Source: Acidobacteriota bacterium (GTDB taxonomy: Bacteria; Acidobacteriota; Terriglobia; Acidiferrales; UBA7541). From it: a stretch of DNA of 64,000 bases. This document shows, piece after piece, positions 7,695 through 16,753 of this stretch (its first letter is position 1; each line of letters begins with the position of its first letter). The stretch covers positions 93,916-157,915 of the forward strand of contig QHZD01000028.1 in NCBI GenBank assembly GCA_003225315.1, in the 5' to 3' direction. The notes beneath the pieces are model-generated. The model was not told the origin of the DNA and did not search any database. It was given only the letters and a program-made list of their open reading frames with translations. Made by a program: the position numbers and the translations under genes.

Positions 7695-9326
7695 ATGGTC
7701 CGAAACCTTGCATCAGGTTTTTTCGAATCGGCGCAGCGGTTCCCTGAGCGTCCGGCGCTGGCCGTCGGCAACGAGAACATTTCGTACCAATCGTTGCGCC
7801 AGGAAGTTGCTCGTATTGGCGCAACCATCCAATCAGTGGGAGACCATCAGTCCGGAGTCATTGCTCTATTAGCCCATCGCAGCAAAACTGCCTACGCATG
7901 TGTCCTTGGCATTCTAGCCGCGGGAAAGGGCTACGCGCCTTTAAATCCAAAGTTCCCGCTAGACCGGACACTGAGAATGCTGACTCTTTCCGGTTGTTCA
8001 ATTCTGATAGCGGGAGCGGAGAGCTTTGCTAACTTACCGAACCTCTTGGCCAAGGTGAGCGGTCCTCTGGTTGTCATTTTGCCGGATTGCGACGTTGCGC
8101 CGGCCTGGTCAAAAGAACTCCCGAAGCATCGATTTCTGCCCGCGGGACAAATGAGCAGCGGGAGGAATCTTTCGTTCAACCCCGAACTTGCTAGCGCGGC
8201 GATTGCCTACTTGCTGTTTACGTCCGGGAGCACGGGCCAGCCCAAGGGCGTCGCGATTCATCATTCGAATGTCCAGCCCTATGTCAAGTATGTATCTGAC
8301 CGCTACTCCGTCAACGAGGAAGATCGGTTTTCGCAAGAATTCGACCTTACGTTCGACCTGAGTGTCCACGACATGTTTGTCTGCTGGGAACGCGGGGCGT
8401 GTCTTTTTTCCGTTCCGGAAAAGTCCGTAATGATGCCGGCTAAGTTTATCCGCGATCATCAGCTGACGATGTGGTTTTCCGTGCCTTCTGTGGTCGGAGT
8501 TCTGGAAAAAATGAGGCTGTTGAATCCCGGAAGCTTCCCGAGCTTACGGCACAGCCTCTTCTGCGGTGAACCCTTGCCCGCCAAATATGCGGCGCTCTGG
8601 CAAAAGGCGGCGGTTAACTCAACGGTGGAGAATCTGTACGGACCGACAGAAGCGACGATCGCCATCACTCACTTGCACTGGGATCCCGGTAGACACGAAA
8701 AAGAATATTTGAACGGTGTCGTCCCGATTGGCTGGCCTTTCGCTGGACAAATGTGCCGGATCGTTGATGATGAAAAAAGAACAGTCGCAACCGGAAAAAG
8801 CGGAGAACTCTGCCTGTCCGGTTCTCAGGTTACGAATGGCTATTGGAACGACCCCGACAAAACGAGGGAGCGATTTGTTCAATTGCCGGGTTGTGATGGA
8901 ACGACCTGGTACCGGACGGGAGACCTTGTGAAGCAGGATGCCGAGGGTTGCATTCATTATCTGGGCAGAATCGACCACCAAGTCAAAGTGCGCGGGTACC
9001 GCATTGAACTACAAGAGATCGAGGCCGTGCTGCGACGCGTTTGCGGAACAGAACAGGTGGTGGCAGTCGGATGGCCAGTCAGGAACGGACTGGCGGAGGG
9101 AATTATCGCCTTCGTCTCGCGGAACGAGGCCGTGGACGAAAATGTCGTGCTAGCCGAGTGCCGAGAGTCGCTTCCGGAATACATGATTCCACGAAGGATT
9201 TATCTGCGGAGTGAATTCCCGCTGAATGCGAATGGAAAGATCGATCGCCAAGCTTTGATACAGCAACTTGATGCAGAAGAAGGACAACCGCAAGAAACGG
9301 CCGTCCTGCGAGGAAGTGTGCGCTGA
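7695..9326 (+). CDS. Stand-alone amino-acid (AMP-forming) adenylation enzyme
   Basis: About 543 residues, with no condensation or carrier domain. Core motifs of the ANL superfamily are in order: LLFTSGSTGQPKGV (A3, ATP loop) near residues 173-186, FDLTFDLSVHDMF (A4), NLYGPTEATI (A5) near 313, YRTGDLV (A7), GRIDHQVKVRGYRIEL (A8) and NANGKIDRQAL with the catalytic lysine (A10). The A4 region has the NRPS-type aspartate rather than a CoA-ligase pattern, so an amino acid is the likely substrate, activated as the adenylate and loaded on a carrier protein. The obvious partner is the ACP encoded at 10948-11235. ATG at 7695 is chosen over TTG at 7668; the ribosome binding site is weak. Confidence 0.85.
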   Translation: MVRNLASGFFESAQRFPERPALAVGNENISYQSLRQEVARIGATIQSVGDHQSGVIALLAHRSKTAYACVLGILAAGKGYAPLNPKFPLDRTLRMLTLSGCSILIAGAESFANLPNLLAKVSGPLVVILPDCDVAPAWSKELPKHRFLPAGQMSSGRNLSFNPELASAAIAYLLFTSGSTGQPKGVAIHHSNVQPYVKYVSDRYSVNEEDRFSQEFDLTFDLSVHDMFVCWERGACLFSVPEKSVMMPAKFIRDHQLTMWFSVPSVVGVLEKMRLLNPGSFPSLRHSLFCGEPLPAKYAALWQKAAVNSTVENLYGPTEATIAITHLHWDPGRHEKEYLNGVVPIGWPFAGQMCRIVDDEKRTVATGKSGELCLSGSQVTNGYWNDPDKTRERFVQLPGCDGTTWYRTGDLVKQDAEGCIHYLGRIDHQVKVRGYRIELQEIEAVLRRVCGTEQVVAVGWPVRNGLAEGIIAFVSRNEAVDENVVLAECRESLPEYMIPRRIYLRSEFPLNANGKIDRQALIQQLDAEEGQPQETAVLRGSVR

Positions 9327-9350
9327 CGAAAGAGGGAGCTTGAATTTTGG

Positions 9351-10217
9351 TTATACGCGGCCGAGTCTCTGAAGGGTGTTACGAGCAACACGCCTCAAGA
9401 CTGCCTCAACGCGACCACGCTGACGGTAGCGGATTTTCTTGTTCAAGAGCGCAATCTGTTCTTGTGTCAGGCGCCAATCCGACGCGCAGCAATTTTCTTC
9501 GATATGTTCGACAGAATCTGCCTTTGGAATGGCCACGACGGAGTCTCTAGCGATGCACCAATTGAGCGCCACTTGAGCCTCAGTTCTGCCTGTCTCCGCA
9601 GCAACTGTTCTGAGGACACCGGCCGGATCATTCTTTCTCATGGCATGCATCCCCCGTGCAAGCGGACTATAAGCAATTAAAGTTACCTTGTTTTGTTGGC
9701 AGTATTCCAAGAGACCGACTTCCGCGCTTCGATCCACAAGGTTGTAACGGACCTGATTGGAGACAATTCGGGATCGATGCGAAGCGGCCTGCGCCCTTTG
9801 AAGCTCTCCGAGCGAGAAATTGCTAACGCCGATGAAGCGAACCTTGCCTTGATTCACCAGCTCTTCCATGGCACCCATCGTTTCCTCGATGGGAATGGTC
9901 GAGTTCGGCCAGTGAAGCTGGTAAAGATCGATATAATCCGTTTTGAGTGCCTGAAGACTACGATCGGCGGCTTGGAAAAGATCCTTGCGTCGAAAATTCC
10001 AAGGGGAAGCTTTAGTTGCCAGGAAGACTTGATTGCGAATATCCCGAATGACTTCGCCCACGAAACTCTCGGTTCCGTAAGCTTCCGCCGTATCAATGAA
10101 GCGGGCGCCGAGTTCGATTCCCTTTCTCAGGGCTTGCACGCTGCCTCGATATTGCCAGGTTCCAAGTCCGATTTCGGGAATTGTCAACTCTGCGGCGCCA
10201 AGTCTCTTGTGGAGCAT
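9351..10217 (-). CDS. Aldo/keto reductase
   Basis: 288 residues with the (beta/alpha)8 fold and the catalytic tetrad in place: Asp and Tyr in FIDTAEAYG (about residues 41-49), Lys in FLATKASPW and His in LYQLHWPN. The NADPH-binding C-terminal part is VAIPKADSVEHIEEN. The family reduces aldehydes and ketones, often sugars. The gene is the last of a minus-strand set following the acyltransferase by 17 bp, and it converges with the adenylation gene (24 bp between stops). The basic C-terminal tail (RQRGRVEAVLRRVARN) is slightly longer than usual. The substrate is unknown; the context suggests modification of an activated or sugar-linked group. Confidence 0.85.
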   Translation of the reverse strand: MLHKRLGAAELTIPEIGLGTWQYRGSVQALRKGIELGARFIDTAEAYGTESFVGEVIRDIRNQVFLATKASPWNFRRKDLFQAADRSLQALKTDYIDLYQLHWPNSTIPIEETMGAMEELVNQGKVRFIGVSNFSLGELQRAQAASHRSRIVSNQVRYNLVDRSAEVGLLEYCQQNKVTLIAYSPLARGMHAMRKNDPAGVLRTVAAETGRTEAQVALNWCIARDSVVAIPKADSVEHIEENCCASDWRLTQEQIALLNKKIRYRQRGRVEAVLRRVARNTLQRLGRV

Positions 10218-10234
10218 GAACGGCAGGAAAATCC

Positions 10235-10837
10235 TTATCTCTCGATCGGCTCAAGCTTGCTAAAGAATTCCTTCAGTGTCGTATCCCAAGTCAGGGGGAT
10301 GCCACACTTAGCGATCGGCCTGGCGGGATTTCCCTGAACCATGTGAAGCGGTGCGACCGACCGTGATACGACACTTCCCGCAGTGACTACTGCGCCGTGG
10401 CCAATCGTGACGTTGGGAAGAATAATTACTCCGGCGCCGATATTCGCATCATCCTCAATCCGGACGGACACATGTCCACCATGCTCCGTTTTCCTCGGGG
10501 CCAGTCCATGGAGGTGGGCGATGATAGTGCATCGCAAGCCGATCTGAACGCGATTGCCAATTGAGACCCACTGGGGATAAGCGGTTTCAAGCAAAACGTC
10601 GGTTCCAATATGCACTTCCTGCCCGATCTTCACGCCACGCCATCGATGAAGCCTCACTCGCATGGCGCCCGAGCCAGGACCGAAACGGGCGCCCAGATGA
10701 AGTATCCGGTTCAGTAAACCGCGGAAAAAAGGATCGGGCGGAAGCTCCCTAACATCTGGAATTGCCTGATTCTCTTCGGTGCTCTGTGTCACGTTCCCTC
10801 GAGCCGAGAAGTGATGGAGGAATCGATGGGCCCGCAT
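10235..10837 (-). CDS. Hexapeptide-repeat (left-handed beta-helix) acyltransferase
   Basis: A protein of about 200 residues with the LbetaH signature: VKIGQEVHIGTDVLLET, VSIGNRVQIGLRCTI, DANIGAGVIILPNVTIGHG and VVTAGSVVSRSV, followed by the usual GNPARPI exit segment. It most resembles sugar or maltose/galactoside O-acetyltransferases, which take an acyl group from CoA; transfer from the neighbouring carrier protein is a context-based possibility. The start is uncertain. The frame is open back to a TTG at 10951 that overlaps the ACP stop (TTGA), but the N-terminal 38 residues of that version look atypical, so I prefer ATG at 10837. Confidence 0.75.
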   Translation of the reverse strand: MRAHRFLHHFSARGNVTQSTEENQAIPDVRELPPDPFFRGLLNRILHLGARFGPGSGAMRVRLHRWRGVKIGQEVHIGTDVLLETAYPQWVSIGNRVQIGLRCTIIAHLHGLAPRKTEHGGHVSVRIEDDANIGAGVIILPNVTIGHGAVVTAGSVVSRSVAPLHMVQGNPARPIAKCGIPLTWDTTLKEFFSKLEPIER

Positions 10838-10947
10838 TTCCAACTTGCGGAATTCTTCTACCACGAATCCCCCCAATATGAGAACTAGATCTACGTCGAC
10901 CGTCAGAGAGCAGCTAAGACGAGTTCGGTACCGGGAAGGGCCGCAAT

Positions 10948-11235
10948 TCAAGTGGACCGCGAGCTAGCGACCCTACTTTTCTCCGCAATATACTGTGAAA
11001 TTGGCCCCAGAACAGTCAGGCTTTCAGGATCCAAGCCGCCAAAGTCTACTTTAATGTCAAAATACCGCTCCAGAGCCATCACTAAGTCAACGAATCCTAG
11101 GGAATCAATAATGCCCTCGGTCAAAAGATCGAAGTTGTCTGGAAGGTTTTCCGGAATCAGCCCCTTAGCAGCGATTGGATGAGCGAGCTGGGCAACCACG
11201 AAGCGTTTCGCTTCGTCAGCAGTTATGTGTTTCAT
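10948..11235 (-). CDS. Acyl carrier protein
   Basis: 95 residues from the ATG at 11235 (GGAG a few nt upstream). The PP-binding fold is clear, with phosphopantetheine attachment at Ser45 in the motif IIDSLGFVDLV, preceded by DNFDLLTEG and followed by ALERYFDIKV. The protein would carry an acyl or aminoacyl group as a thioester. It is the first gene of a minus-strand set with the acyltransferase and aldo/keto reductase, and it faces a stand-alone adenylation enzyme that would be expected to load it. This is the pattern of small NRPS-like or DltA/DltC-like systems. A fatty-acid role is less likely given the neighbours. Confidence 0.9.
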   Translation of the reverse strand: MKHITADEAKRFVVAQLAHPIAAKGLIPENLPDNFDLLTEGIIDSLGFVDLVMALERYFDIKVDFGGLDPESLTVLGPISQYIAEKSRVASSRST

Positions 11236-11951
11236 GTCTCCGCCTGCCACTTCGAGAAAGCTGGAACTCTACTCCCGCATAGCACATGGGATGCAAAAAA
11301 GACAGAGCTAGTTACTAAAGCACGAGTAATTCGCCAACTGAGCGCACGAGGCGCAGTCCCGTGACGGAAGGAGAGGCTAGCACACATACGAGAAAGAGCG
11401 GCGGACACGGACAAATTGTGGAATACCCGAGGAAGGTGCCCGCCAGATTGCTCGGTTGTCGGAATCCTTATCAAATAGCGATGCTGACATAAATTTGTTG
11501 ACAAACCATTTTTTGCGATTGTCCACTGCGAGTTAGGGGTAGGCAATAGGATTTGACGGCAGTGGCTTCCCTATCCTTCTGAATTTAATGCAGTTCCCGG
11601 CCGACCTGCTAAATGCGTTCGATCTTCATCGAACGTTGGGCCGCAATCAATTTGACCTAAGAAGACCACATGCTCGGAGCCCTTGGACAGCGGGGCCCCG
11701 TCGTGAACCAGCCTCCATAGATTCCCCTATCTCGCCCTCCTGTATTCACCCTCCTGTCGATTGTGGGATGGACCGGATTGTGGAGGACGGTGTCTTTCAC
11801 TAGATTTGCAAGCCGAGGAAGTTCCAGGGGCAATTTGCCGCGGAAGCAAGAGAGTCCAGGCGGTGAGGGCAGCCCGATGCAAATGCCCGAGAGCGTCGGC
11901 GCAGGCGGTTTCTGCAGGAGTGCCTGAAGAACTCCTCATGGGGTGCAGCCT
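11236..11951. other. Divergent region between ACP operon and EPS operon
   Basis: About 700 bp without a supported gene. The short frames here lack ribosome binding sites. It should contain the promoter of the EPS gene set and of the ACP set. TTGACA at 11498-11503 has no convincing -10 box at 16-18 nt, so I do not call it. Confidence 0.4.
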
Positions 11952-12755
11952 ATGTCCCACGAAGGTAATGTCTTAGAGCCGGATCGCACAGTACGGGAGA
12001 AAAAGGAAGACCTCATCCATGGGGATGTATCTTTCGGGCAAACGAGGCTCACAGCGGGCAAGTTCCATTCCACCTCCAAAGTGCTGGCATCTGCCAATCG
12101 CCAAACTGGAACAAGAAAATTGACTCATTTTTCGCTGGCCTTGGTGTTCTTCATGCTGCCCTCCCTGGCATTTACGCAACAAACTTCCTCCAAAACGCAA
12201 CCCAGCGATAAGGCTTCGCTGGTCGGGAACGGAAATGGCAGCAAAGAACCGGACAGTCCAGTCTCGAGTGATCCCAACTATGTCATAGGTCCGCAGGACA
12301 CGCTGGATATCAGTGTTTGGAAGGAGCCAGACCTCACGCGGACGGTGCCTGTGCGGCCCGACGGAAAGATTTCTCTCCCTCTGTTGGATGACGTCCAGGC
12401 GGGAGGCTTAACCCCAGCGCAGCTTAGAGCGGACATCACACAGAGGTTAAAGAAATATTTTACGGATCCGCGAGTCACTGTGATCGTTACCACGATCGGC
12501 AGCCAGCGCATCTACCTCATGGGAGAAGTGACGCGGGCCGGCGCGTATCCTCTGCTTCCAGGGATGACCTTGCTACAGGCGCTCTCCAGCGCGGGCGGAT
12601 TTACGCAATTCGCCAACACGAAAAATATATATCTCTTGCGCGTGGAAAACGGAAAGCAAGTGAAACACCCGTTTAACTACAAAGATGTGGTCAATGGAAA
12701 GAACACCGCTCAAAACACCGTATTGAAGGCGGGAGATACGATTGTCGTGCCATAA
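11952..12755 (+). CDS. Wza-like polysaccharide export protein
   Basis: About 267 residues with a poly_export domain (YVIGPQDTLDISVWKEPDL, then PVRPDGKISLPLLDDVQAGG and LRADITQRLKKYFTDPRV) and one SLBB domain (RIYLMGEVTRAGAYPLLPG, LLQALSSAGGFTQFA). Such proteins form the outer-membrane/periplasmic channel for exopolysaccharide. The hydrophobic signal-like segment (FSLALVFFMLPSLAFT) begins only about 60 residues in. The true start may therefore be the TTG at 12120, with GGAA upstream, and the ATG at 11952 would be too early. No lipobox cysteine is seen, unlike E. coli Wza. It is the first gene of the plus-strand EPS set, 7 bp before the barrel protein. Confidence 0.85.
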   Translation: MSHEGNVLEPDRTVREKKEDLIHGDVSFGQTRLTAGKFHSTSKVLASANRQTGTRKLTHFSLALVFFMLPSLAFTQQTSSKTQPSDKASLVGNGNGSKEPDSPVSSDPNYVIGPQDTLDISVWKEPDLTRTVPVRPDGKISLPLLDDVQAGGLTPAQLRADITQRLKKYFTDPRVTVIVTTIGSQRIYLMGEVTRAGAYPLLPGMTLLQALSSAGGFTQFANTKNIYLLRVENGKQVKHPFNYKDVVNGKNTAQNTVLKAGDTIVVP

Positions 12756-12762
12756 GGGAGCC

Positions 12763-14214
12763 ATGAACGCCCTACGTTCAAATTTGTGGATAGCGATGCT
12801 GGCGATTCCACTCGTGTCGCCGACGACTCTTGCACAAGAACAATCCGGCACCCAGGCCAGTTCCGCGGATCGGCCCATCGACACGCGCATAGCTCCAGCT
12901 CAGAACAAAAACAAGTCTCAGGATGCTGATGGCGACACTCAGGGGCCTTCTCAGGACACACGCAGCCTGACTGGGGCAGAGGAATTCTCGTTGGGTCCTG
13001 TGACCCAGCGACGCAGTTTTTGGCAGCCGCTCATCGGCGTGACTTCAACCGTCGATACGAATCCACTTGCGTCTGCGGCTACTCAAACGACTAACGTGAC
13101 AACGTGGAGTTCTGCCTATGCGGGGATCGATGTAAACAAGATTTCGCGGCGGTCTGACCTGACCTTGAGTTACCTCGGAGGCGGCTTAATTTCCAACGAT
13201 GGAACTGCAAAAAACTCAGTCGTCCAGCAATTCGGACTGGGCGAGAAGTTAGCCTGGGGCCGTTCCACGCTTTCGTTGTTTGACGTTGTAAACCAATTGC
13301 CGGAGACGTCGTTTGGCTTTAGCCTGCCGGGTTCATCCGTGCGCCTCCCTGGGGGCCAGGGCGTGTCGCTGGAACCGATCTTTACTCCAAATCAATCCAT
13401 TCTCACGAGCCGAGGACAACGAGTCGGCAACGCATCTGTGGTGGAGCTTGACACGGCGATGACTCCCAAATCGTCATTGACGTTTGTTGGAGGGTATTCA
13501 CTGTTGCGTTTTCTTGACAACCCCGGCTTCCTCGATTACAGCGAGGTGACCGCCCAAGGCGGCTACGAGCATCAGGTGACTCGCCACAACTCAATGGCGC
13601 TGCTCTATCGTTTCTCCGAGCTGCGGTTCAGCGGCACCGTTCAGCCGATTGACGCGCACACCGCGCAGCTTTCCTTTGGACGAAGGGACAGGCGGTTTGC
13701 GTTCAGGATGGCCGGGGGCCCAGGGGTCAGCTTCCTTCGAACAGTGTCTCCGGCGGGCTCGACGCCGGCAACCAGTTCGTCAAGACAAGTCTACTGGACG
13801 CTTGATACTTCGATGACTTACCAAAGGGGGCGCTCGACGTTCGGACTTGCATACGATCGCTCGCTATCGGGCGGGGCAGGCATCCTGCCAGGCGCAATAA
13901 CCGACCAGACGACCGGTTCCCTTAACAGCCAATTCTCGAAAGCATTTGCTGGTGGAATGACTGCGGGCTACGCACGGAACCAGGGATTGAATTCTCCTCT
14001 AACACCGGCCGCGCAGATCTACAACTATTGGTTCGGCGGCGTGAATCTTAGTCATTCTTGGGGCCGCTGGACAAACCTGGACCTGAGCTATCAAGTGCAA
14101 GTCCAGGATGCAAATACGAATTTCTGCATAGGAACATCCTGCGGCCGGAATTTGCTGCGGCAAACTGGTTCGATTGGCTTCAATTGGCGTTCGCGACCGA
14201 TCCCAATCGAATGA
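12763..14214 (+). CDS. Outer-membrane beta-barrel protein of the EPS locus
   Basis: 483 residues starting MNALRSNLWIAML, with a signal peptide cut near TLAQE and an AAGGGAG ribosome binding site just upstream. After a polar stretch the protein alternates short hydrophobic strands with polar turns typical of a barrel (SDLTLSYLGGGLISND, FVGGYSLLRF, MTYQRGRSTFGLAYDRS, WTNLDLSYQVQVQDA). It sits between the Wza-like and Wzz-like genes. This matches the position of barrel proteins in EPS loci of Acidobacteria and of exosortase-linked EPS clusters, where they are thought to help the polymer cross the outer membrane. The role is inferred from topology and position; no conserved catalytic motif is visible. 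Confidence 0.75.
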   Translation: MNALRSNLWIAMLAIPLVSPTTLAQEQSGTQASSADRPIDTRIAPAQNKNKSQDADGDTQGPSQDTRSLTGAEEFSLGPVTQRRSFWQPLIGVTSTVDTNPLASAATQTTNVTTWSSAYAGIDVNKISRRSDLTLSYLGGGLISNDGTAKNSVVQQFGLGEKLAWGRSTLSLFDVVNQLPETSFGFSLPGSSVRLPGGQGVSLEPIFTPNQSILTSRGQRVGNASVVELDTAMTPKSSLTFVGGYSLLRFLDNPGFLDYSEVTAQGGYEHQVTRHNSMALLYRFSELRFSGTVQPIDAHTAQLSFGRRDRRFAFRMAGGPGVSFLRTVSPAGSTPATSSSRQVYWTLDTSMTYQRGRSTFGLAYDRSLSGGAGILPGAITDQTTGSLNSQFSKAFAGGMTAGYARNQGLNSPLTPAAQIYNYWFGGVNLSHSWGRWTNLDLSYQVQVQDANTNFCIGTSCGRNLLRQTGSIGFNWRSRPIPIE

Positions 14215-14254
14215 GTGAATGGCAGATCGACCAGTTCGAGGAAAACGAATAGCG

Positions 14255-15778
14255 ATGGCCACGAATCGAGAGTTCACCTTCGAAGACTACTGGGCGATTC
14301 TTCGCCGACGGCGCTGGTTACTGGTCCTCCCGGTGGCCGCGGGAGTGATAGGGGGTTTTCTGTTGAGCCTGGTTCTGCCTGAAAAGTATACGTCGCACAC
14401 AATTGTCCTAGTCGAACGCCCGGTAGTGGGAGATACGTACGTCAAGCCGGTCATGACCGAGGATCTCAACCAGCGCCTGGCAAGCATGAAAGAACAGATC
14501 CTGAGCCGCACGCAGTTACAGCACCTCGTGGAAAAATTCGGTCTGTACAAGAAAGACGCCGGCACCTTACCTATGGAAGCGTTAGTCGAGCGGCTGCAGC
14601 AGTCTATCGCAGTGACACCGCTGAACCCCATGCAGGGCACACAATCTGCGGGGCTGCCCGGCTTCAATGTGGACGTCACGTTCCGGGAGGCGCGGGTCGC
14701 CCAACAGATTTGTTCTGAAATCACCTCGATGTTCATCAAGCAGAATTTGCACCTCCACGAGCAACAGGCCGAAGACACGACGCAATTCATGGCCAAACAA
14801 TTGGAGGATGCCAAGGCCAAGCTCGACGACCAAGACGCCAAGCTGGCCGCGTTTCAATCCCACTATGTGGGTGCGCTTCCCGATGATGAAAAGACCACCC
14901 TTACGTTGCTCACGGGAACGACGCAGCAACTCGAGGCCGTTACACAGTCCCTCAACCAGGCCCTGCAAGACAAGGCATTTACGGAGTCTATGTTAAACCA
15001 ACAAGTAGCAGCCAGGAAATCCTCGGCGGAAGGCCAAAATCCGCAGACTCTAGAACAACAAGTCGGCAAGCTGCAGGATCAGCTGCTTTCGCTGCAAGGG
15101 CACTACACGGAAGAGCATCCGGACGTGGTGAAACTCAAGAACGAGATCGCAGATCTGCAGAGGAAGATTCAGGAAGCTCCTACGGCGCGACCGGGCCAAC
15201 CCATCGACCAGAAGGCAAGAGCAACCGTGATTGAGTCACCGGAAATCCAACAGCTGAGGGCGCAGTTGCACCAAAATGAGGTAGCCATCCGCCTGAAGAC
15301 AGCGGAGCAGGAAGGCCTCCAAAAGCAAATTAGGGTATTGCAGGCCCGGATTCAGTTGAGCCCAACGATTCAGCAGGAGTTCAAAGCCTTAACGCGGGAC
15401 CATCAAACCGCGCAGGATTTCTACAACGATCTGTTGAAGAAACGAAACGAATCGCAGATGGCCACAGAGCTGGAGCACCGTCAACAAGGCGAACAGTTCC
15501 GCGTGTTGGATCCGCCCAGTTTGCCGGAGCGGCCCTCCTTTCCCAATCGACCCCTCTTTGGCATAGGAGGCCTGGGGTTAGGTTTCGTTTTGGGTTTGGG
15601 CTTGGTGCAAGTAGCTGAGTGGCGGGACACATCGATGAGGAATAAGCAGGATATTGATATGCATCTCGGAGTGCCCACTTTGGCGCTGATTCCTTGGGCC
15701 AATCGGACGTCCGTCAGCAAGAACGGCAGGAGCAGTCACATTCCTGCGAAGCGAAGTGAGCTCGGTTTGCGCGCTTAA
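14255..15778 (+). CDS. Wzz/GNVR-type polysaccharide chain-length determinant
   Basis: About 507 residues. A Wzz domain begins at EDYWAILRRRRWLLVLPVAA with the first membrane helix (LLVLPVAAGVIGGFLLSLVL). A long periplasmic coiled-coil region follows (residues about 170-400), including the GNVR-like segment FKALTRDHQTAQDFYNDLL, then a proline-rich stretch (LPERPSFPNRP) and a second membrane helix (LFGIGGLGLGFVLGLGLVQV). It controls polymer length together with the BY-kinase at 16750-17670, which is encoded separately. ATG at 14255 is preferred over 14219 because the Wzz domain starts directly after it. Confidence 0.88.
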   Translation: MATNREFTFEDYWAILRRRRWLLVLPVAAGVIGGFLLSLVLPEKYTSHTIVLVERPVVGDTYVKPVMTEDLNQRLASMKEQILSRTQLQHLVEKFGLYKKDAGTLPMEALVERLQQSIAVTPLNPMQGTQSAGLPGFNVDVTFREARVAQQICSEITSMFIKQNLHLHEQQAEDTTQFMAKQLEDAKAKLDDQDAKLAAFQSHYVGALPDDEKTTLTLLTGTTQQLEAVTQSLNQALQDKAFTESMLNQQVAARKSSAEGQNPQTLEQQVGKLQDQLLSLQGHYTEEHPDVVKLKNEIADLQRKIQEAPTARPGQPIDQKARATVIESPEIQQLRAQLHQNEVAIRLKTAEQEGLQKQIRVLQARIQLSPTIQQEFKALTRDHQTAQDFYNDLLKKRNESQMATELEHRQQGEQFRVLDPPSLPERPSFPNRPLFGIGGLGLGFVLGLGLVQVAEWRDTSMRNKQDIDMHLGVPTLALIPWANRTSVSKNGRSSHIPAKRSELGLRA

Positions 15779-15796
15779 AGCTTGAGAGCGGAGAGT

Positions 15797-16753
15797 ATGT
15801 ACGAAAAGTTCTTCGGTTTGAACGAAAGCCCGTTCCGGATCAATCCCGACCCGCGCTATGCATTCTTGACCTTGAGCGCACGAGAAGCGCTGGCCGGCAT
15901 GACGTACGGGATTCAGACTCGGAAAGGCATCATTCTGCTTACAGGCGAGGCAGGAACGGGAAAGACGACGCTGCTTAACATGCTGATGAAATGGCTCCAC
16001 CATCAGCGAGCCGCAACCGCCTTTGTATTCAACACCCAGCTAAACGTAAATGACTTGTTCGAGTATTTGATGGCGGATTTCGGGATCTACTCTGAATCGC
16101 GCTCCAAGGCCGAGATGCTTATGAAGCTTAACCGCTGGCTGCTGGATCGTCAGCAGGCGGGGGAGCCGGCAGTTCTAGTCGTGGACGAGGCACAGAACCT
16201 CACACCGCAACTCCTCGAAGAAATCCGCCTTCTCACCAATTTAGAGACTTCGACGGAGAAGTTGCTCCAAATTGTACTGTCGGGACAGCCAGAGCTGGAG
16301 ACGAAACTCAGACATCCCCAACTGCGACAACTTCGGCAAAGGATTACGTTGTGCTGCAGAACCAGCCGGCTTTCGCTGGAAGAAACGCGTGGCTACATCG
16401 CACAACGCCTTCATATCGCCGGAGCGAACGGCAGAGCGATCTTTACCGCGGAAGCCATCGAACGGCTCCACAAATACGCCTGTGGGATTCCCCGCGTGAT
16501 TAACGTTCTTTCGGACCATGCTTTGATCAATGCCTTCGTGGATGACCGAAAATTTGTTACCCCCCAAATGGTAGATGATGCAGCACGTGAATTCGAGCTC
16601 TTCGCCGGTGCGCCCGATGATCAGGCTGCCAATTCAATGTCTCAAGATAACTCGCGAGAGAGTGGCTCACTGCTCCAGGAATTCGCCAAGCGGCAGGATC
16701 GCATTCGTCAGCGTCCTTCCGTGTTTGTCGAATCAAAGGAACGAATTCTATGA
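15797..16753 (+). CDS. ExeA/XrtA-associated type AAA ATPase
   Basis: 318 residues starting MYEKFFGLNESPF, the standard opening of the ExeA/GspA ATPase family. Walker A is GEAGTGKTT (about residues 50-58), Walker B is VLVVDEAQNL (about 127-136), and sensor-like residues are in IVLSGQPEL and RQRITL. The C-terminal part has the winged helical lid (IPRVINVLSDHALI). The close version in exosortase-linked EPS loci is called XrtA-associated ATPase. Its exact job is unresolved, but it always travels with the BY-kinase, as here, where the stop overlaps the next ATG (ATGA). The start follows GGAGAG. Confidence 0.88.
   Translation: MYEKFFGLNESPFRINPDPRYAFLTLSAREALAGMTYGIQTRKGIILLTGEAGTGKTTLLNMLMKWLHHQRAATAFVFNTQLNVNDLFEYLMADFGIYSESRSKAEMLMKLNRWLLDRQQAGEPAVLVVDEAQNLTPQLLEEIRLLTNLETSTEKLLQIVLSGQPELETKLRHPQLRQLRQRITLCCRTSRLSLEETRGYIAQRLHIAGANGRAIFTAEAIERLHKYACGIPRVINVLSDHALINAFVDDRKFVTPQMVDDAAREFELFAGAPDDQAANSMSQDNSRESGSLLQEFAKRQDRIRQRPSVFVESKERIL

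Noticed and set aside
11498..11503. TTGACA as a promoter of the EPS operon
   Set aside because: No -10-like hexamer 16-18 nt downstream.
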